This document shows, in pieces, positions 24,601 to 36,692 of a stretch of DNA of 64,000 nucleotides; position 1 is the stretch's first letter, and every line of letters starts with the position of its first letter. The notes beneath the pieces were generated by a model that saw only the letters and a list, made by a program, of their open reading frames with translations, had not been told where the DNA came from and made no database searches. The stretch covers positions 11,699,764-11,763,763 of the forward strand of contig OZ024787.1 in the NCBI GenBank assembly GCA_964017065.1, written 5' to 3'. The position numbers were made by a program, and so were the translations under genes. The stretch is from Haliclona indistincta. Its lineage: Eukaryota; Porifera; Demospongiae; Haplosclerida; Chalinidae.

Positions 24601-27600
24601 TTAACCCTTTACTTACTGATCACGTGTGTCATGACTCACACTGTTGTTCTTGTTATGCAGAGTCGTGAGACTGTACTTGATAGAGCAAGAGTTGGAAAAC
24701 GCCATGAGGCTGAAGATGAAGATGATGAATCAAGATATGATGAAGTAATCAATTATCTTGAAGAATTTGGTGAGTGATGAATTGTTATGATAATGCTCAC
24801 TATTACTATCTTAGCATTACAAGTACATGTACTATCTGTTTGTAGGTATTGTGCTTTCTAGGGTATTTTGTGGTGTGTACATTGTAGCTTGCTGCGTCAA
24901 TGAACATAAGATGCTGTAGTTGTTATTGAAACTCAATCATGATAGTTGAACAAGAAGATGTGTTTTGAATCAGTCCATAAAGATGTTCATTATAACTAAT
25001 ATTCAACACCTATGCAACGTGCATTTTCGTAATAACTACTTATAACTTCAGTGATTTACATAACAGTATGGGGGAAATAATACATGAAGGGTCTGTGGCT
25101 GCTATCTCGACTGTCGAGCAATAGATCGACGCCCCTCAAGCGCAGCAGCATCTTGCCCACAGATGTATAGAGCGAATTTCCTAAATATGATCTAGATTTT
25201 TTAAACAATAATTATTTCTATGTTTATTGATAGACAAACAAATGCATACTGGAGCACGCCTGTACAAATACCTTTGTACAGAAAATAAAGCTACTTACAA
25301 AGTTATGAATCTCATTGAATTGGCGCTCTGCCACCTTATGGTGTATTGTATTAATTTGCAGATTTAAATAATAAATTATTTTTAATGATACAAAATTCTT
25401 GTCATTTTTACAGTACGTTCCAGAGTGAGCTCCAGTATTGCCACACCCTCACAACCTCCTGGTTAGTATTAATAATGATCTTTAGTAAATGCCTGTTCTC
25501 TTGAGTCACACAATAGTCTTAATAGTTATTATCTGTAACCTAGCTAGCTATCTCAGTCATACAAAGCATTCCTAGTAACATGTAATAGTTAATTAATGTA
25601 TGGCTCCACGTGTAACATTGGATTTGTTCACACGAGCTTGGGTCTATTTTAAACAACGAGACTGGAAGCGAGTGCAGACAAATCCAATGTTACAGGAGGC
25701 ATTAATTGTTTTGTTATTACTCGTTCCAAGTCCCACTAGCGTTAGCGAGCTCATTGTATATATAAGGTACACACTACAGAGCTGTTTACCTTCCGGTAGG
25801 GCTGCTGTCATGCGCGTTACCTAAATAGTTGGCAATGCGGGCACTACTGTGCGCCATGAGATTTATTCATGGTTGCTGCCAGACCCGCCCATGAGTGGTA
25901 CCACTCTGAGTGGATAATGTGTCATTCCACCGAGGCATCTGCACCTTAGGTGCTTCATTTTGTTATTACTCGTTCCAAGTCCCACTAGCATTAGCGAGCT
26001 AATTGTGTATATAAGGTACACACTACAGAGCACTTCACCTTCCTGTAGGGCATAAGCCTTACCTAATAGTTGGCAGGCACTGCTGTCCCGCTGTGCGCCA
26101 TGAAATTTGGTTGCCGCCAGACCCGCCCATGAGGGGAATACAATATTTTATGATTGTACCACTCTGAGCTCCCAGTACAAACATTTGCATTGAGAGTTTT
26201 CCATGTACCGTATAGTCGGCTATACGGTAAAAATTGTAAACTATAATGCAGACTTTAATATGTGCTCTTAATTATACATGTACATAGTTATTAATAAAAA
26301 ACTAGTTATTAAATCTGCGTCATAGTAATTTTTCCTCTCAGATCTAGTTGATACTGATGCTACTCAAGAGGCATTTCAACATGAGGTTGGAGTGTGTGTC
26401 TCTAACCTGGTAGTGAATGGATCACCTGGTAGTGGTAAAACATGTGTAGTGAATCTATCAGTCGGTGAACCTGCTCCTGATGTCCGCAACAGCACCGGCT
26501 GTGTAGAGACTCCTGTTCGTGCCATAGCACAAGGTACCATCTACGCCAACGGCACAAGATTACAGAAACTACAAACTGAAGAAATGCTCCACATGGTGTG
26601 TCAAGCTATGAAGCACAAGGTTGATGAGATAAAGAGAGAGCAAATTGATCAAAAGAAGCCGCGTCATCGTAAAGTACCCAGCTATACTTCAGCTACACAG
26701 CAATCCACATCCAGTACTCCATCAAAGAGTGATGAGTCTACTGAAGCCACTAGTGATGACAAAGAAGAGAGCCTCCAGGTGTTTGCTAAGCTAGTTGTTG
26801 AGATATCATCTGCTGAGGCATCAACTGAGTTCCTAACAGCTCACTTGGTCTTGACTATCGACTCAGGAGGCCAGCCACACTTCATGGATGTAGCACCACT
26901 CTTTCTCCGCAACAGCTCCTTGTTTCTTATCACTGTGAAGATGAACGAGCGACTGGATTCCAAACCAAAATTTGATTACTTCATCAATGGACAGCCGATT
27001 GAAATGAGCAACACAGAGCTGCAACCGACCAACCTGCAGCTAATAGAGCAGCTTGCCAAGAGCATGTCATCACTTCAACTATCAACCACTCCCAGCTCAG
27101 ATGGATCAGAGCATGCAAAGTTCATGATTGTTGGCACCTTTGCTGACAAAGCTGGAGACTGCCAGGACGAGACTATCGCTGATAAGAACACCAAACTACG
27201 TGATCGATTGAAGGATTATGAAGCCGAACGAATTGATGCAGGAAATGATGTCATCTTTGCTGTCAATGCAATCACTACTGATCCAGACAAGCGTCGAGAG
27301 GCAGCTCTGAGACTACAGGACAAGATTACCAATACTCCAGGCACCACTATCAAGACAAGAATCAAGATGAGGTGGTTTGGTCTACTACTGCACTTGCTGG
27401 ATGAGGCTGAGAAGAACAAGGTCTCCATTATCCCACTGGAGGAGGTGCTTGCTGCTGGAAGAAGTCTTCAAATGAGTAGAGATGAAACTCTACAGGCCAT
27501 AGCGTTTTTCCATAAGCTAAACCTCCTCATGTATTTCTCAACCGATAAGCTTGGTAGCATAGTGTTTATCGATGTAAAGCCTATTCTAAGCAATGTGTCC

Positions 27601-28871
27601 AATCTTATTGGCATCTCTTTTATCGATAAGAATAAGCTCGACAAGATCTTCATCCCTAACCTGCCAGCCGATGCCCAGAGATTACTGAGAGATTACGGTA
27701 GATTCTCCCGAGAGATTCTGGATTCATCGTTTCCCTTCTCAGCACCACTCACCACTGATGTGTTCCTCGACTTATTAGAGCACCTTTGTGTTATTGCACG
27801 CATCGAGAGAGAGGGTCTAACAAGCTTCTTCCTCCCATGTGCTTTGCCTCATGCACCTGAAGATATCCTTCGAAAAAAGGAGCAGATCACCAGCTTGTGG
27901 ATCGTGTCGCTTCAGACCAGACGTGGTATCGGATTGGTTGATGTTCCCATCCCAAAGAGCTATCTACCAACACTTGTTGTTCATCTACTCAACTCGTCTG
28001 ATTTCGAAGCAGATCTTAAGTCTTGTCAGTATCGTAACCTCATGAGCATCCGTTTTGTTCGTGGTGGGTGTGTCTATCTGTTAGAGAAGAATCTTCAGCT
28101 GGAGATCTACTACCCTTGTGCTGACGATGATGAAGAAATAAGCAAGGATTGCTCCTTCATTCGCTCAGCAATAATGAACGCTCTCGTTGAGGTTGAGAAG
28201 AAGCTTCATTTCATACCAGGCATCTTGATCAAGAACGATGCCTTCCTCTGCTCCTGTGACGGTTCTCACCATATCTGTGTGTACAACAAAGACCGCAGGA
28301 GAACATATTGTGATAGAAGTGACAAGCTGAGAAAAGTCAACCAGCAACAACAGTATTGGTTACACCAGCAGCAGCAGCAACCAGGTATGCCTGCTAACAT
28401 GATTGATGATGAGTTGTTACCATCTTTTTGTTTATAGCCTCAGTAGTTGAGCGACCCACCACAGCTGATCTACCATCATCAGTAGCATCATCATCATCAT
28501 CAGTAGTAGTTCCCACTAGCACATCAGGTACAATACCATCATCAGGTGAAGCTTGTTCAGATCATGTGACATTGTATTAACCTCATCGTATTGCAGGCTC
28601 TCCTCCTCTCTCAGTGAACCTGCTTGTTGAAGCAGTCACAGATGTTACAGATTGGCACACTCTTGGTCTTAAACTGAATCTCACTATGAGCCAGTTGGAG
28701 GACATTCGTGTCACCTATCATGTGTATGGATTAGGTGTACTCAAAGCTAGAGTGTTTGATGCATGGTTAAAGAGCTCTCCCAGTGCATCTTGGAGTGACC
28801 TGATCTCAGCTTTGAAGAGCATGAATGAGCACAGAGTTGCTAGTGATATTGCAGCACGCTATTCTGCTTGA
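15680..28871 (+). CDS. Ankyrin repeat - Roc-like GTPase - Death domain protein, copy A
   Basis: Ten exons join in frame to 998 aa: 15680-15703, 15866-15973, 18375-18476, 18858-18956, 20375-20473, 24661-24769, 25414-25461, 26342-28384, 28438-28527, 28597-28871, all GT-AG. Residues 9-180 are ankyrin repeats, nearly one per exon (TPLHISAARGHEDVVKLLLQ). A large exon carries a GTPase: P-loop GSPGSGKT (223-230), DSGGQP switch-like motif (370-375) and VGTFADK (460-466), resembling Roc domains. A regulatory region and a poly-Gln stretch follow, then a Death domain (about 912-996, with W and ALKSM helices). The order recalls DAPK-type ankyrin/Roc/Death proteins but no kinase is present. Probably an intracellular signalling or immune sensor (inference). 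Exon 6 has an acidic insert absent from copy B. Confidence 0.85.
16216..16436. mobile_element. TA-flanked MITE in intron 2 of ankyrin gene A
   Basis: Inverted ends TACCGTATAGCGGGTAATTT and the complement of AAATTACCCGCTATACAGTA. The interior repeats ATTCGCCAAAAT motifs in both orientations. There is no coding capacity. Confidence 0.75.
17568..18214. mobile_element. MITE in intron 2, absent from units 2 and 3
   Basis: The ends are inverted copies of AGAGAGGTTTAGATTCA. The matching places in unit 2 (about 36530) and unit 3 (about 63555) run straight from ATCATT to AGGTTA, so they are empty sites and this insertion followed the duplication, or was lost from the others. Confidence 0.75.
19470..20240 (-). 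mobile_element. 3' fragment of a non-LTR retrotransposon in an intron
   Basis: On the minus strand around 19590-19735 the frame reads YDSSFFPDTVKLWNLL then ASSLSVFKRDI, the C-terminal signature of LINE reverse transcriptases (SFFPxTVxxWNxLP). The low-coordinate end carries ATTATTATT near 19525-19545, a typical simple-repeat tail. The homologous intron in unit 2 (near 37787) lacks the whole block, giving an empty site. Confidence 0.75.
20751..22786 (+). repeat. F2 repeat interrupted by a nested MITE
   Basis: It begins with the perfect hairpin AGGGAGGCACGGTAGTGCCT (about 20755) followed by the shared interior. The terminal foldback (arms about 21585-21725 and 21835-22786) is split by the TTAA MITE at 21913-22698. 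It lies inside an intron of ankyrin gene A and is absent from the matching intron of copy B. Confidence 0.85.
21913..22698. mobile_element. TTAA MITE nested in F2, itself containing a smaller element
   Basis: Perfect inverted ends GGTGGCGGGTAC and GTACCCGCCACC, flanked by TTAA on both sides (21909-21912, 22699-22702), as for piggyBac or Kolobok-type elements. Inside, 22225-22530 is a second inverted-repeat element with arms TACAACTTTATTTTTTACGT. Related ends occur at 41897-42568. Confidence 0.8.
22968..23252. mobile_element. MITE with TACCGTATTTCTTCTAAA ends
   Basis: The left end TACCGTATTTCTTCTAAA recurs inverted at 23236-23252. The interior contains GCACCCC and CCTCCAATTATT repeats in opposite directions. 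It lies in the intron before exon 6 of ankyrin gene A. Confidence 0.75.
23351..24090. repeat. 53-bp minisatellite, about 14 copies
   Basis: The unit begins TACTAGTAGTATCTTGTATC and contains the near-palindrome AGTGACTCACAGTAGTCACT. Copies are almost identical, suggesting recent expansion. Unit 2 keeps only two to three copies (39800-39947), then an insertion, then one more (41030-41100). The short period and lack of distinct spacers rule out a CRISPR array. Confidence 0.95.
25590..26160. repeat. Intronic repeats with inverted and direct copies
   Basis: GTAACATTGGATTTGT near 25611 recurs inverted near 25680 (ACAAATCCAATGTTAC). A block starting GTTATTACTCGTTCCAAGTC occurs twice (25714 and 25961). 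Unit 2 carries one shortened version at 42990-43270, so the second block arose by local duplication or was lost. Confidence 0.6.
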
Positions 28872-30030
28872 CTCACACCAGGTAATGATGTCAATAACAC
28901 TCTCTGCACTTGTATTAATCAATCATCATTATACAGGAACTGGTATCACTGCAGTAAGTAGCTCATCAGATCACATAGTCCCACACCAGCAGACACAGCG
29001 CAGACTCTGTAGATTATTATAACTGAACAGTGTCAATTCAACTGGTCTATTATTTGTGCTCAATAATAACAATTTTTTATGTTACATCCTAAACAATGCA
29101 GTGATCATCAGTGAGTGTGTCTAACAGTGTACACATGTTCAAGAACAGTGAGTTATAGCGACATTGACAGTAATAAACTCAGAGGATGTCATCTACAGAA
29201 TCTGCTGTATCGTACTAATTGTGTGCATACCTACCCCTCAAAGTTACCACCCACCTAGTTACCCATGGTCGGCTTTTTAAAAGGAATTAGCTTGTACCCA
29301 AAGCAGATGGCAGAATACACAGCTATATACGTGCATGAGCGATGTGAGGAGATTTTGCAATAATAAAGAGGAATTGCGCCATGCATTGCTAAATTTAAGA
29401 CCAAGTACTGTATATAATCATGAGGTGCATGATTAATTTTAATATCCCCTGTTGTAATTTTAATATCCCCTGTTGTAACTAATCTTCAATAAGAAATCTA
29501 TATTGTTTAAAATCATTAGATTGCTGTGCTATTCTGTGATAAGCCATATAAAAGATGTTCATTAAAAAAACATTCATATGCATATGGATATGCATATCCT
29601 GGTCAGCTCAGGAATCGCTTCACTAGCTCAGTGCTATGGCTTTATATACTAACTGAGTAGATAGTCAGAGCTACTGTATTAGTTACAAGAGTTACAAAAC
29701 TGATCAGCTAGTTTTTACAATCGTAGCAAGGAAAATAATGTGATGTTAGTTATCTTACAACAGGCAACAAAACTACCAAAATCTGTGACAAAGATAACAA
29801 TTTTAGCACATTTTATGCATTATAATAGTTACTGAAATAATAGTTATACTATCACCAGGAGTCCATAATAGGCGCGGTCGATCACTGGTAGCTATAGGCT
29901 TAATAGGCACGGATGAATATGGACCCTGTTATCACCAATAGTGTCGTACCAAAGTGCATTGACACCTCTTCTTTCAAGTTACATTTGTTAAATTCATTTC
30001 ACACCTACGTAGGATTCTGTTTGTATAGAC
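28872..30030. other. Spacer between ankyrin gene A and receptor A
   Basis: No coding exon is recognised. The spacer is closely similar to 46015-48786 in unit 2 apart from insertions there (F2 repeat, assembly gap, THAP remnant, MITE). The sequence just before the receptor ATG (TTTCACACCTACGTAGGATTC) is conserved in both and may hold its promoter. Confidence 0.5.
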
Positions 30031-31894
30031 ATGGCTGAGCTAGCAACTCTAATGTTGTTTTGTATCACTTTGTTACAAGGTATGACATAAAGTATAATTA
30101 TTTGTCTTGTTGCATTGATATGACTGCAGTATCTGATGCTTGTACCAGAGGATTTATGCATTTGGATTTACTGACTGAAAGAGCTACAAAGCTAGAAGCA
30201 TCAGAATCCATGAACAATTTGGATGCTCAATTGTGTATAGTTCCTGATGTGAGCTTTATCTGTGATGGAAGACTAACAAGTGTTTTCTTAGGAGCTACAA
30301 TAAATGCGGCATCAATTTCTAAAGGGTCTGATGTCTTGTATCCTGAGATTCAGATATGGAGACTGAATTCTATGAATTCCACTAGACAGGACAGTCAACA
30401 GATCAGACTGAATCCTGGAGATTTCAGTCGTAAAGGAGTTCTCAAGTATAACCTGGATCCTCCAATGTCATTTCAGAGTGGAGATGTTTTGGGAGTATAC
30501 CAGCCACCAAGGAGTAGCAGTGCTGTCACAGTGTTTTATCGTGATAATGATGATGTTGCTATGAGTAGCATATGCTGCACTACTGTCTCTCAGATTAGTA
30601 ATCCACCATCAATGTTACCTGGGACTGTACGGCAGTCATTCGATGCTATGAACGGCAAACAACTTCTCATATCTCCTGAAACTGGTAAGAAATGGAGCAT
30701 GCTTTAACACATGTTGCTGCTGCTATCATTTTACAGACAGCCCCAGCTGTATAAGTAATTTTCCAAGTTCCAATGAATTTGACCAGTGGGTCATGAGTGC
30801 CAACACTAATGTTGTAGGAGTCAAAGCAAACCAGCGTCTCTTCCCAGAAATCACCTTCACCTGTAATGGCTTCATCGCTGAGTGGATAGTGGGAGCTAAA
30901 CTGCAGACCAACATATCCTCTGGACAATTACCTGAGCTACAAATATGGCGCAGCATGGATGGTGGTGATAAATACCAAAAAGTTGGCTTCAATCTTCTCA
31001 CCTCAAATACTCGCAGGGTCAATAATCTTTTGAACGTCTATGAATATGCTTCCAATCCTCCACTAAAGTTCCAGAAAGGAGACATACTGGGAGTGTACCA
31101 ACCAGTAGATAGTGAAATAGAACTTAGCTATCAGATTAATGACGGCCCCATTAACTATGAGCTTGATTATACTGATGCAGCCAACATTGTGCCCCTGTCA
31201 ATGCAGTATGACTATCCTCTGGTCACTGTGGAAATCACAACAAGTGTATCGTTCAGTTCATTGAAGACTTTTTCAATGAGCTCAATAAATGTTTCGCAAT
31301 CAGAAATGTCCAATTCTCATGAGCAAGTTGTCTTACCAATATTTGCCTATCCCATTATAACAGTTGCTGTTATACTGATTGCTGTTGCAGCATCAATCAC
31401 ATTCATAATTATCTTAAAATTTATTTGGAGTCGTAAAAATCTTGCAAACATGCAGACTGATCAGAATTTATGCTATGCAGTAAACTCACAGTAAGTAGCC
31501 AACATTAGTTGTTTCAATATGTGATGACATTACTTGCAGATCTGTTAACAATGGAAATGATGGAAACACAGAAAACTTTCTGAATAACATTATACCTCAA
31601 GTTGATTTACAAGATAATAGCTGTTATACCAAGAGAATCAGTCAAAGTGTCCTAAAAAACAATTTATGCTACTCAGTGCAAAACCCGATTGATCCTCATA
31701 ACAATCCATGCTATACCAGACCGGATTCATTTGATCTACAAAACAATTCATGTTATGAAACTGTAAATCGAGACATCGTGCCAGAAATGTGAGTTATAAA
31801 TCCTCTATAGTTTGGGTCATAATGATGTGCTGACCTAATCCACAGGGATGCACCAATTTATGCTGAAGTGGAGGATTTGTACATGTATATCTGA
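30031..31894 (+). CDS. Tyrosine-tailed type I membrane receptor, copy A
   Basis: Five exons join to 551 aa: 30031-30079, 30130-30684, 30737-31490, 31540-31788, 31846-31894. A signal peptide (1-16) precedes two related extracellular domains (about 50-165 and 230-345) sharing F-x-C-x-G, PE(I/L)QIWR and GD(V/I)LGVYQP. I cannot assign these to a known domain family. A single TM (about 403-433) is followed by a 118-residue tail with spaced tyrosines: LCYAV, SCYTK, LCYSV, PCYTR, SCYETV, PIYAEV, DLYMYI. Such tyrosines suit phosphorylation and SH2 docking, so it is probably a signalling receptor without its own kinase (inference). The tail end converges on an orphan tyrosine kinase exon. No frame disruption is visible. 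Confidence 0.8.
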
Positions 31895-32050
31895 ATTTGA
31901 GAGACATGGAAACAACTGTATTTACTTGGTTGATTTTGTTATCAAATTTAAATGTTAAATGTTGTTAACAATGCAAATTTACAAGTGACCATTATGAAAT
32001 TAAAAGCAAAAAATTAATCATTATAATAATATTCATCTCAATTTTAATGT

Positions 32051-32296
32051 TTAGCGAACATATTTGTGTTGTAGGTCAGAGTGCAAATCAGAGGCAGTCT
32101 CTAAGGGAGCTCTAAGCATTGTAGATTGTGGGTCACGAGTCTTGTCTCCGTCTGTCCATTTCAGTAACAGGCTCTCTGGTCGGGATAGCTTGTGATGTAA
32201 ACTAGCAAAGGAAGGTCTTCCTGTTGTCTTGGGATACAGAAAAAAATGGGTACAGTAATAACAAGTATCGACATCATGCATTATTGTAAAAAACAT
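32051..32296 (-). pseudogene. Orphan last exon of a receptor tyrosine kinase, unit 1
   Basis: The minus-strand frame TGRPSFASLHHKLSRPESLL onward to LHSDLQ, ending HKYVR-stop, matches the last exon of the kinase gene at 51154-51361 almost perfectly. None of the other kinase exons is present upstream; the sequence turns into 14-kb-like cassette DNA and then F2 repeats. It is a remnant left by the duplication. Confidence 0.75.
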
Positions 32297-32562
32297 CTAA
32301 AATGACTGAAACCACACTGCAAAAATAATAATGCACACTCTATCGAATTCTTGGCTCTTGTTTTATTATAAATTAATATCTAAAAAGTGAGTTAGAATAC
32401 ACAAAATTAATCATCTTTTGTGTGACTCCTTCATGAGAGGAACCACTCTTCAAGATAACAAATAATTATAATTATTAACTGCAGGTTCGCATTATTATAG
32501 CTAGTGAGTTATGCTATTTTTGGTGTCTCGTGCCTGCTAATGGTAACGTACACAATTTGTAT

Positions 32563-33797
32563 ATTAGGGAGGCACGGTAGTGATTAGGGAGGCACGGTAG
32601 TGACTCCCTATGTAGGGATGAACGAGAAAAGAAGATGGCGGCTACATACAATGTATTAGCGTTCAAACGCTGATATTTCGCCTGGTGATGAATTTTATAC
32701 GTCCAAAGACACTTAGATCTGCTCTCTGGCGTTGCCCCATCTTACAGTAGCAAGGAGATTGCTCGAAATTGTTACTAAAGTGACGAACCTGGAAACGGTG
32801 AAAAACGACTTTCGTCATCTTCGTTTTCTTTCTTTCTTTCTTTCTTTCCACTCGCCTAGCGCCTTTACGCGAGCAGTGTCAAGACCAAAACACCCACGAA
32901 CAGTCGTGAAATTCTCCTGGCATGTGCCTTTTGAACTTACTTTTTAGCGAAACGACGATATACATTTGACGAGCTCACGATCACGAACAGTTGTCAGCTA
33001 AGTGTTTGACGCCATTATTGTGATTACGTAATACGCACGTGACCAAACACACCATGTAGAGTATCGCCGTATGGAGAGCGCATATTGGCGTCTGGAGTCT
33101 TCGAAGAACAACTCACAGAGTAAGGTCCTGTAGTATCACCGTTCTGCTGCTTGCCAGATAGTATCACAGCCATACAGAAAATTCTAAACCAGAGTGGGCG
33201 GGGCTCGTATGCTGTGCATCCAGGCTGCAGCATAAAATTATACATGAATGCATGAGCTAGTTTCAGTATTTAGGAGCTACAAGTTAAAAAGCAATTATCA
33301 AGAAAAGCAAACCAAATCAATGATGGAAACAAAAAAGAGATACATTATCTTGCCGAATTCGAACTGCACCAAAAATTTGAAAACTCACTGTAAAAGAAAA
33401 AAGGACACAAACAAGAAAATAAAAAGATTTCTAACGAAATCAAAAGGATGTAGGGATAAAGAAATCTGCTACTGGTCTACAATGTAAACCAACAAGGAGC
33501 AAGCATGGAATGGTAACACGATTGACTTGCTAACAGACCATAGATCCCTACATCAGTGGCTGACTACAGCAGTTCTGCTAGTTGCTACATGATTGACACC
33601 TGACATGCATTGGTTAGCTTATAGTATAGTCAAAATGTTATGTACAGCCACTGATGTAGGGATCTATGGTCTGTTAGCAAGTCAATCGTGTTACCATTCC
33701 ATGCTTGCTCCTTGTTGGTTTACATTGTAGACCAGTAGCAGATTTCTTTATCCCTACATCCTTTTGATTTCGTTAGAAATCTTTTTATTTTCTTTTC
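32563..33797 (+). repeat. F2 repeat with duplicated start
   Basis: The first bases ATTAGGGAGGCACGGTAGTG occur twice in tandem (32568 and 32585). The interior and terminal foldback are as in other copies (arms about 33420-33560 and 33650-33795). Confidence 0.85.
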
Positions 33798-34187
33798 CTA
33801 TTGGTGTAGCATTGAATGAGCTGTATAGTTGCTGGTAAGGTCGTGTTCTTGGTAGTATAATGTACCTAATAATAGTGGTCAGTATAATATACACTTATAG
33901 TATTGTACATACATACAAGCATATATAGTCTACGTATACTATGCATGTGATTTGAAGACAATAGCACTCTAGTACAATCCCAGCATGGTACATAGGTGCA
34001 TGCTATGTATACATGTACCATGCTGATATTGTAGATTATGCTTTTAGTTGAGAATCCAGGCCCTATATTATAATATGCACTGTCAATGCCTCACATGCAC
34101 TTCACATCAGCTCGGCCTGCCGCCTGTAGCTATTATCATGATGGAGAGTATTCATTTTGGTGTGAAGTATACCAACTGCGTAAGTAA
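33798..34187. other. Spacer between two opposed F2 copies
   Basis: AT-rich sequence with TA and CATG runs and no coding signal. It separates a plus-oriented F2 from a minus-oriented F2. Confidence 0.5.
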
Positions 34188-35373
34188 AGAAAATAAAAAG
34201 ATTTCTATCGAAATCAAATGGATGTAGGGTTGTGAAATCTACTACTGGTCTACAATGTAATCTAACAAGGAACAAGCATGGAATGGTAACATGATTGACT
34301 TGCTAACAGACCATGGATCCCTACATCAGTGGCTGCTGTGGTTGGCTATAGCTAGTTCAGCTAGTTGCTGTTGACAGCCACTGATGTTGGGATCCATGGT
34401 CTGTTAGCAAGTCAATCATGTTACCATTCCATGCTTGTTCCTTGTTAGATTACATTGTAGACCAGTAGTAGATTTCACAACCCTACATCCATTTGATTTC
34501 GATAGAAATCTTTTTATTTTCTTGTTTGTGTCCTTTTTTCTTTTTCAGTGAAGTGCAGTTCAATATCATGCACGTACTGAGCCGTCTTTGTCATGGTTTC
34601 CACCATTGGTTTAGTTTTCCAGTTGCTGATGGCTTTTCTTTATTATTAACAATTTTAAACTTGTAGCTAAAAATGATTGTTATGATGTACACATCAGTTC
34701 GCCTACGCATGCATGCAGATGATGCAGTGCATACGAGCCCCGCCCACACTTGTTTGTAGACCTGTACGTCTGTTATAATTATCTGGCAAGCGCAGAATGG
34801 TGATCCTACACGAGCTTGCCGTTATTCGAAGACTCCAGAAAAATATGTGTTCTCCGTGATTCATACGGCGGGGCGATACTGAAGCTAGTGCTTGGTCACG
34901 TGCGCTAGCCACTGCTTGGTCACGTGCGTATTGCGCAATCACAATAATGGCGCCTAACACTTAGCTGACAATGGATCACGATCGAGAACTCGCGGAATTT
35001 AGATCGTCGTTTCGCTAAAAAAAATGTTCAAAAGGCACATGCCAGGAGAATTTCACGACTGTTCGTGGGTGTTTTGGTCTTGGCACTGCTCGCGTAAAGG
35101 CGCTAGGCGAGTGGAAGAAGAAAGAAGAAGAAAACGAAGATGACGAAACTCGATTTTCACCGTTTCCAGGTTCGTCACTTTAGCAACAATTTCGAGCAAT
35201 CTCCTTGCAACTGTAAGATGGGGCAACGCCAGATAGCAGATCGAAGTGTCTTTGGACGTATAAAATTCATCACCAGGCGAAATATCAGCGTTTGAACGCT
35301 AATACATTGTATGTAGCCGCCATCTTGTTTTTCCGTTCAACCCTACATAGGGAGGCACTACCGTGCCTCCCTA
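34188..35373 (-). repeat. F2 repeat, reverse orientation, at the left edge of unit 2
   Basis: The foldback (34188-34530) comes first and the hairpin end last, AGGGAGGCACTACCGTGCCT then CCCTAA (35350-35373). The next base begins sequence identical to 16973 onward (TAACCTGCAGAATGAGTCGA), so the repeat end is the exact edge of the duplicated intron. Confidence 0.85.
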
Positions 35374-35827
35374 ATAACCTGCAGAATGAGTCGATACAGA
35401 GTGTAGTGTTGTGCCGCCAGCACTAGCTGTTCTTGCGTGTGTTAACAGTAGGAATCAGGTGAACTGTACGTCGTATGCTGGGTTAGTATAGATGTACTGT
35501 CAGGGGGTGTGGCTTATCTGGCGTATTCTTTTGATTGTGTGTGCAGCCATGCAGTCTCTGGTGCTGAAGTAGCTGCCGTACCATTGATAAGTTGGTATAT
35601 GATGTGTCATACCCGCTGTGGTCTAGCTACTAGTGTAGTGTCCTCTGGAACCAGCAATGCAGTGTGAGAGGTGTACCTTGTTTCCGTGAGAAAAGTGGTT
35701 GATAAGGTGCAAGCTAGCTAGCGTCTAGAGAAGACTGGGCATAGCTTCCTAGCTCCTGTGGCATGCAGTGTGTCCATGAGCAGTTTGATCTGTTTTGGAT
35801 CGTATAGTGAATGTGACTGCTTTACTG

Positions 35828-36420
35828 CAAGAGTAAATAATTGAAGTGAGAGTATCCAACTCCAATATACCCGTCAGGGACACTCTCGGGAAAGTAACGT
35901 GACCAGCACGCGAGCAGATGACGTTTATCGGTATCAATTATTAATCGTGTAACGTCATGACTTGGTACGCGCGCCCGCGATCGCGATTGCAACAGCCCTA
36001 AAGCTACCATTTTCATTGACAACAAGTCGGATGCGTGCTGTAGACCCTGCAGGTGGATGCCTGTACCACAGTTTGGAGTCCTCCAGAAGATGGCTACCTT
36101 TGGTCATGGTGCGTCCCACACGAAAATCATAGTAAGCCACCCGCCATATTCTTTTTCTCCAGCAGTGTTTAAAGCAGAAATAAAACTATCCGGTGATAGA
36201 ACGGCTGTTCGCTTTGCCTGTGGAGCGGAGTCGCTTGCTGCTTCTGCTGTTTATAGCTTCATGGTGTGGGCGGTGCGACGTAGGCAAGATTTTCACTGCC
36301 GCATATACGTCAGATTACGTCAATTTGCTCGCGTGCTGGTCACGTTACTTTCCCGAGAGTGTCCTTGACGGGTATATTGGAGTTGGATACTCTCTCTTCT
36401 ATTATTTACTCTTGTTTACT
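35828..36420. mobile_element. MITE with long inverted repeats in unit 2
   Basis: Inverted arms of about 90 bp begin CAAGAGTAAATAATTGAAGT and share AGTAACGTGACCAGCACGCG. Short flanking repeats TTTACT lie on both sides. The sites in units 1 (about 17440) and 3 (about 63430) are uninterrupted. Several open frames across the palindrome are by-products. Confidence 0.75.
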
Positions 36421-36692
36421 TGTAGTGAGATATTTGGTGTGTTCAAGTTGTGGAATGGTATGTGAAACCATTATAAGGTTATTGCTGTACTGAATATGCC
36501 TTCTGCACTACACTTGAGGCAGACTATAATCATTAGGTTACGTCTTGTGAACTTAAAATTGTCACTGTATAATAAGAATATTGGTAGCCAGCTAGCAGTG
36601 CATACACTGTTTGATTGGAGTGTGTGAGGTTCATAATTGGATAATATTGTAACTGTGTCTGTCATTGACAATGTTTTATTGTTTTGTTTCAG

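Noticed and set aside
26342..28384. NACHT or NLR-type ATPase
   Set aside because: The P-loop is followed by DSGGQP and a VGTFADK-like motif, which fit a Roc-like GTPase better; no leucine-rich repeats are present.
36057..36465. Two overlapping 90-100 codon frames
   Set aside because: They read through one arm of a MITE that is absent from units 1 and 3.
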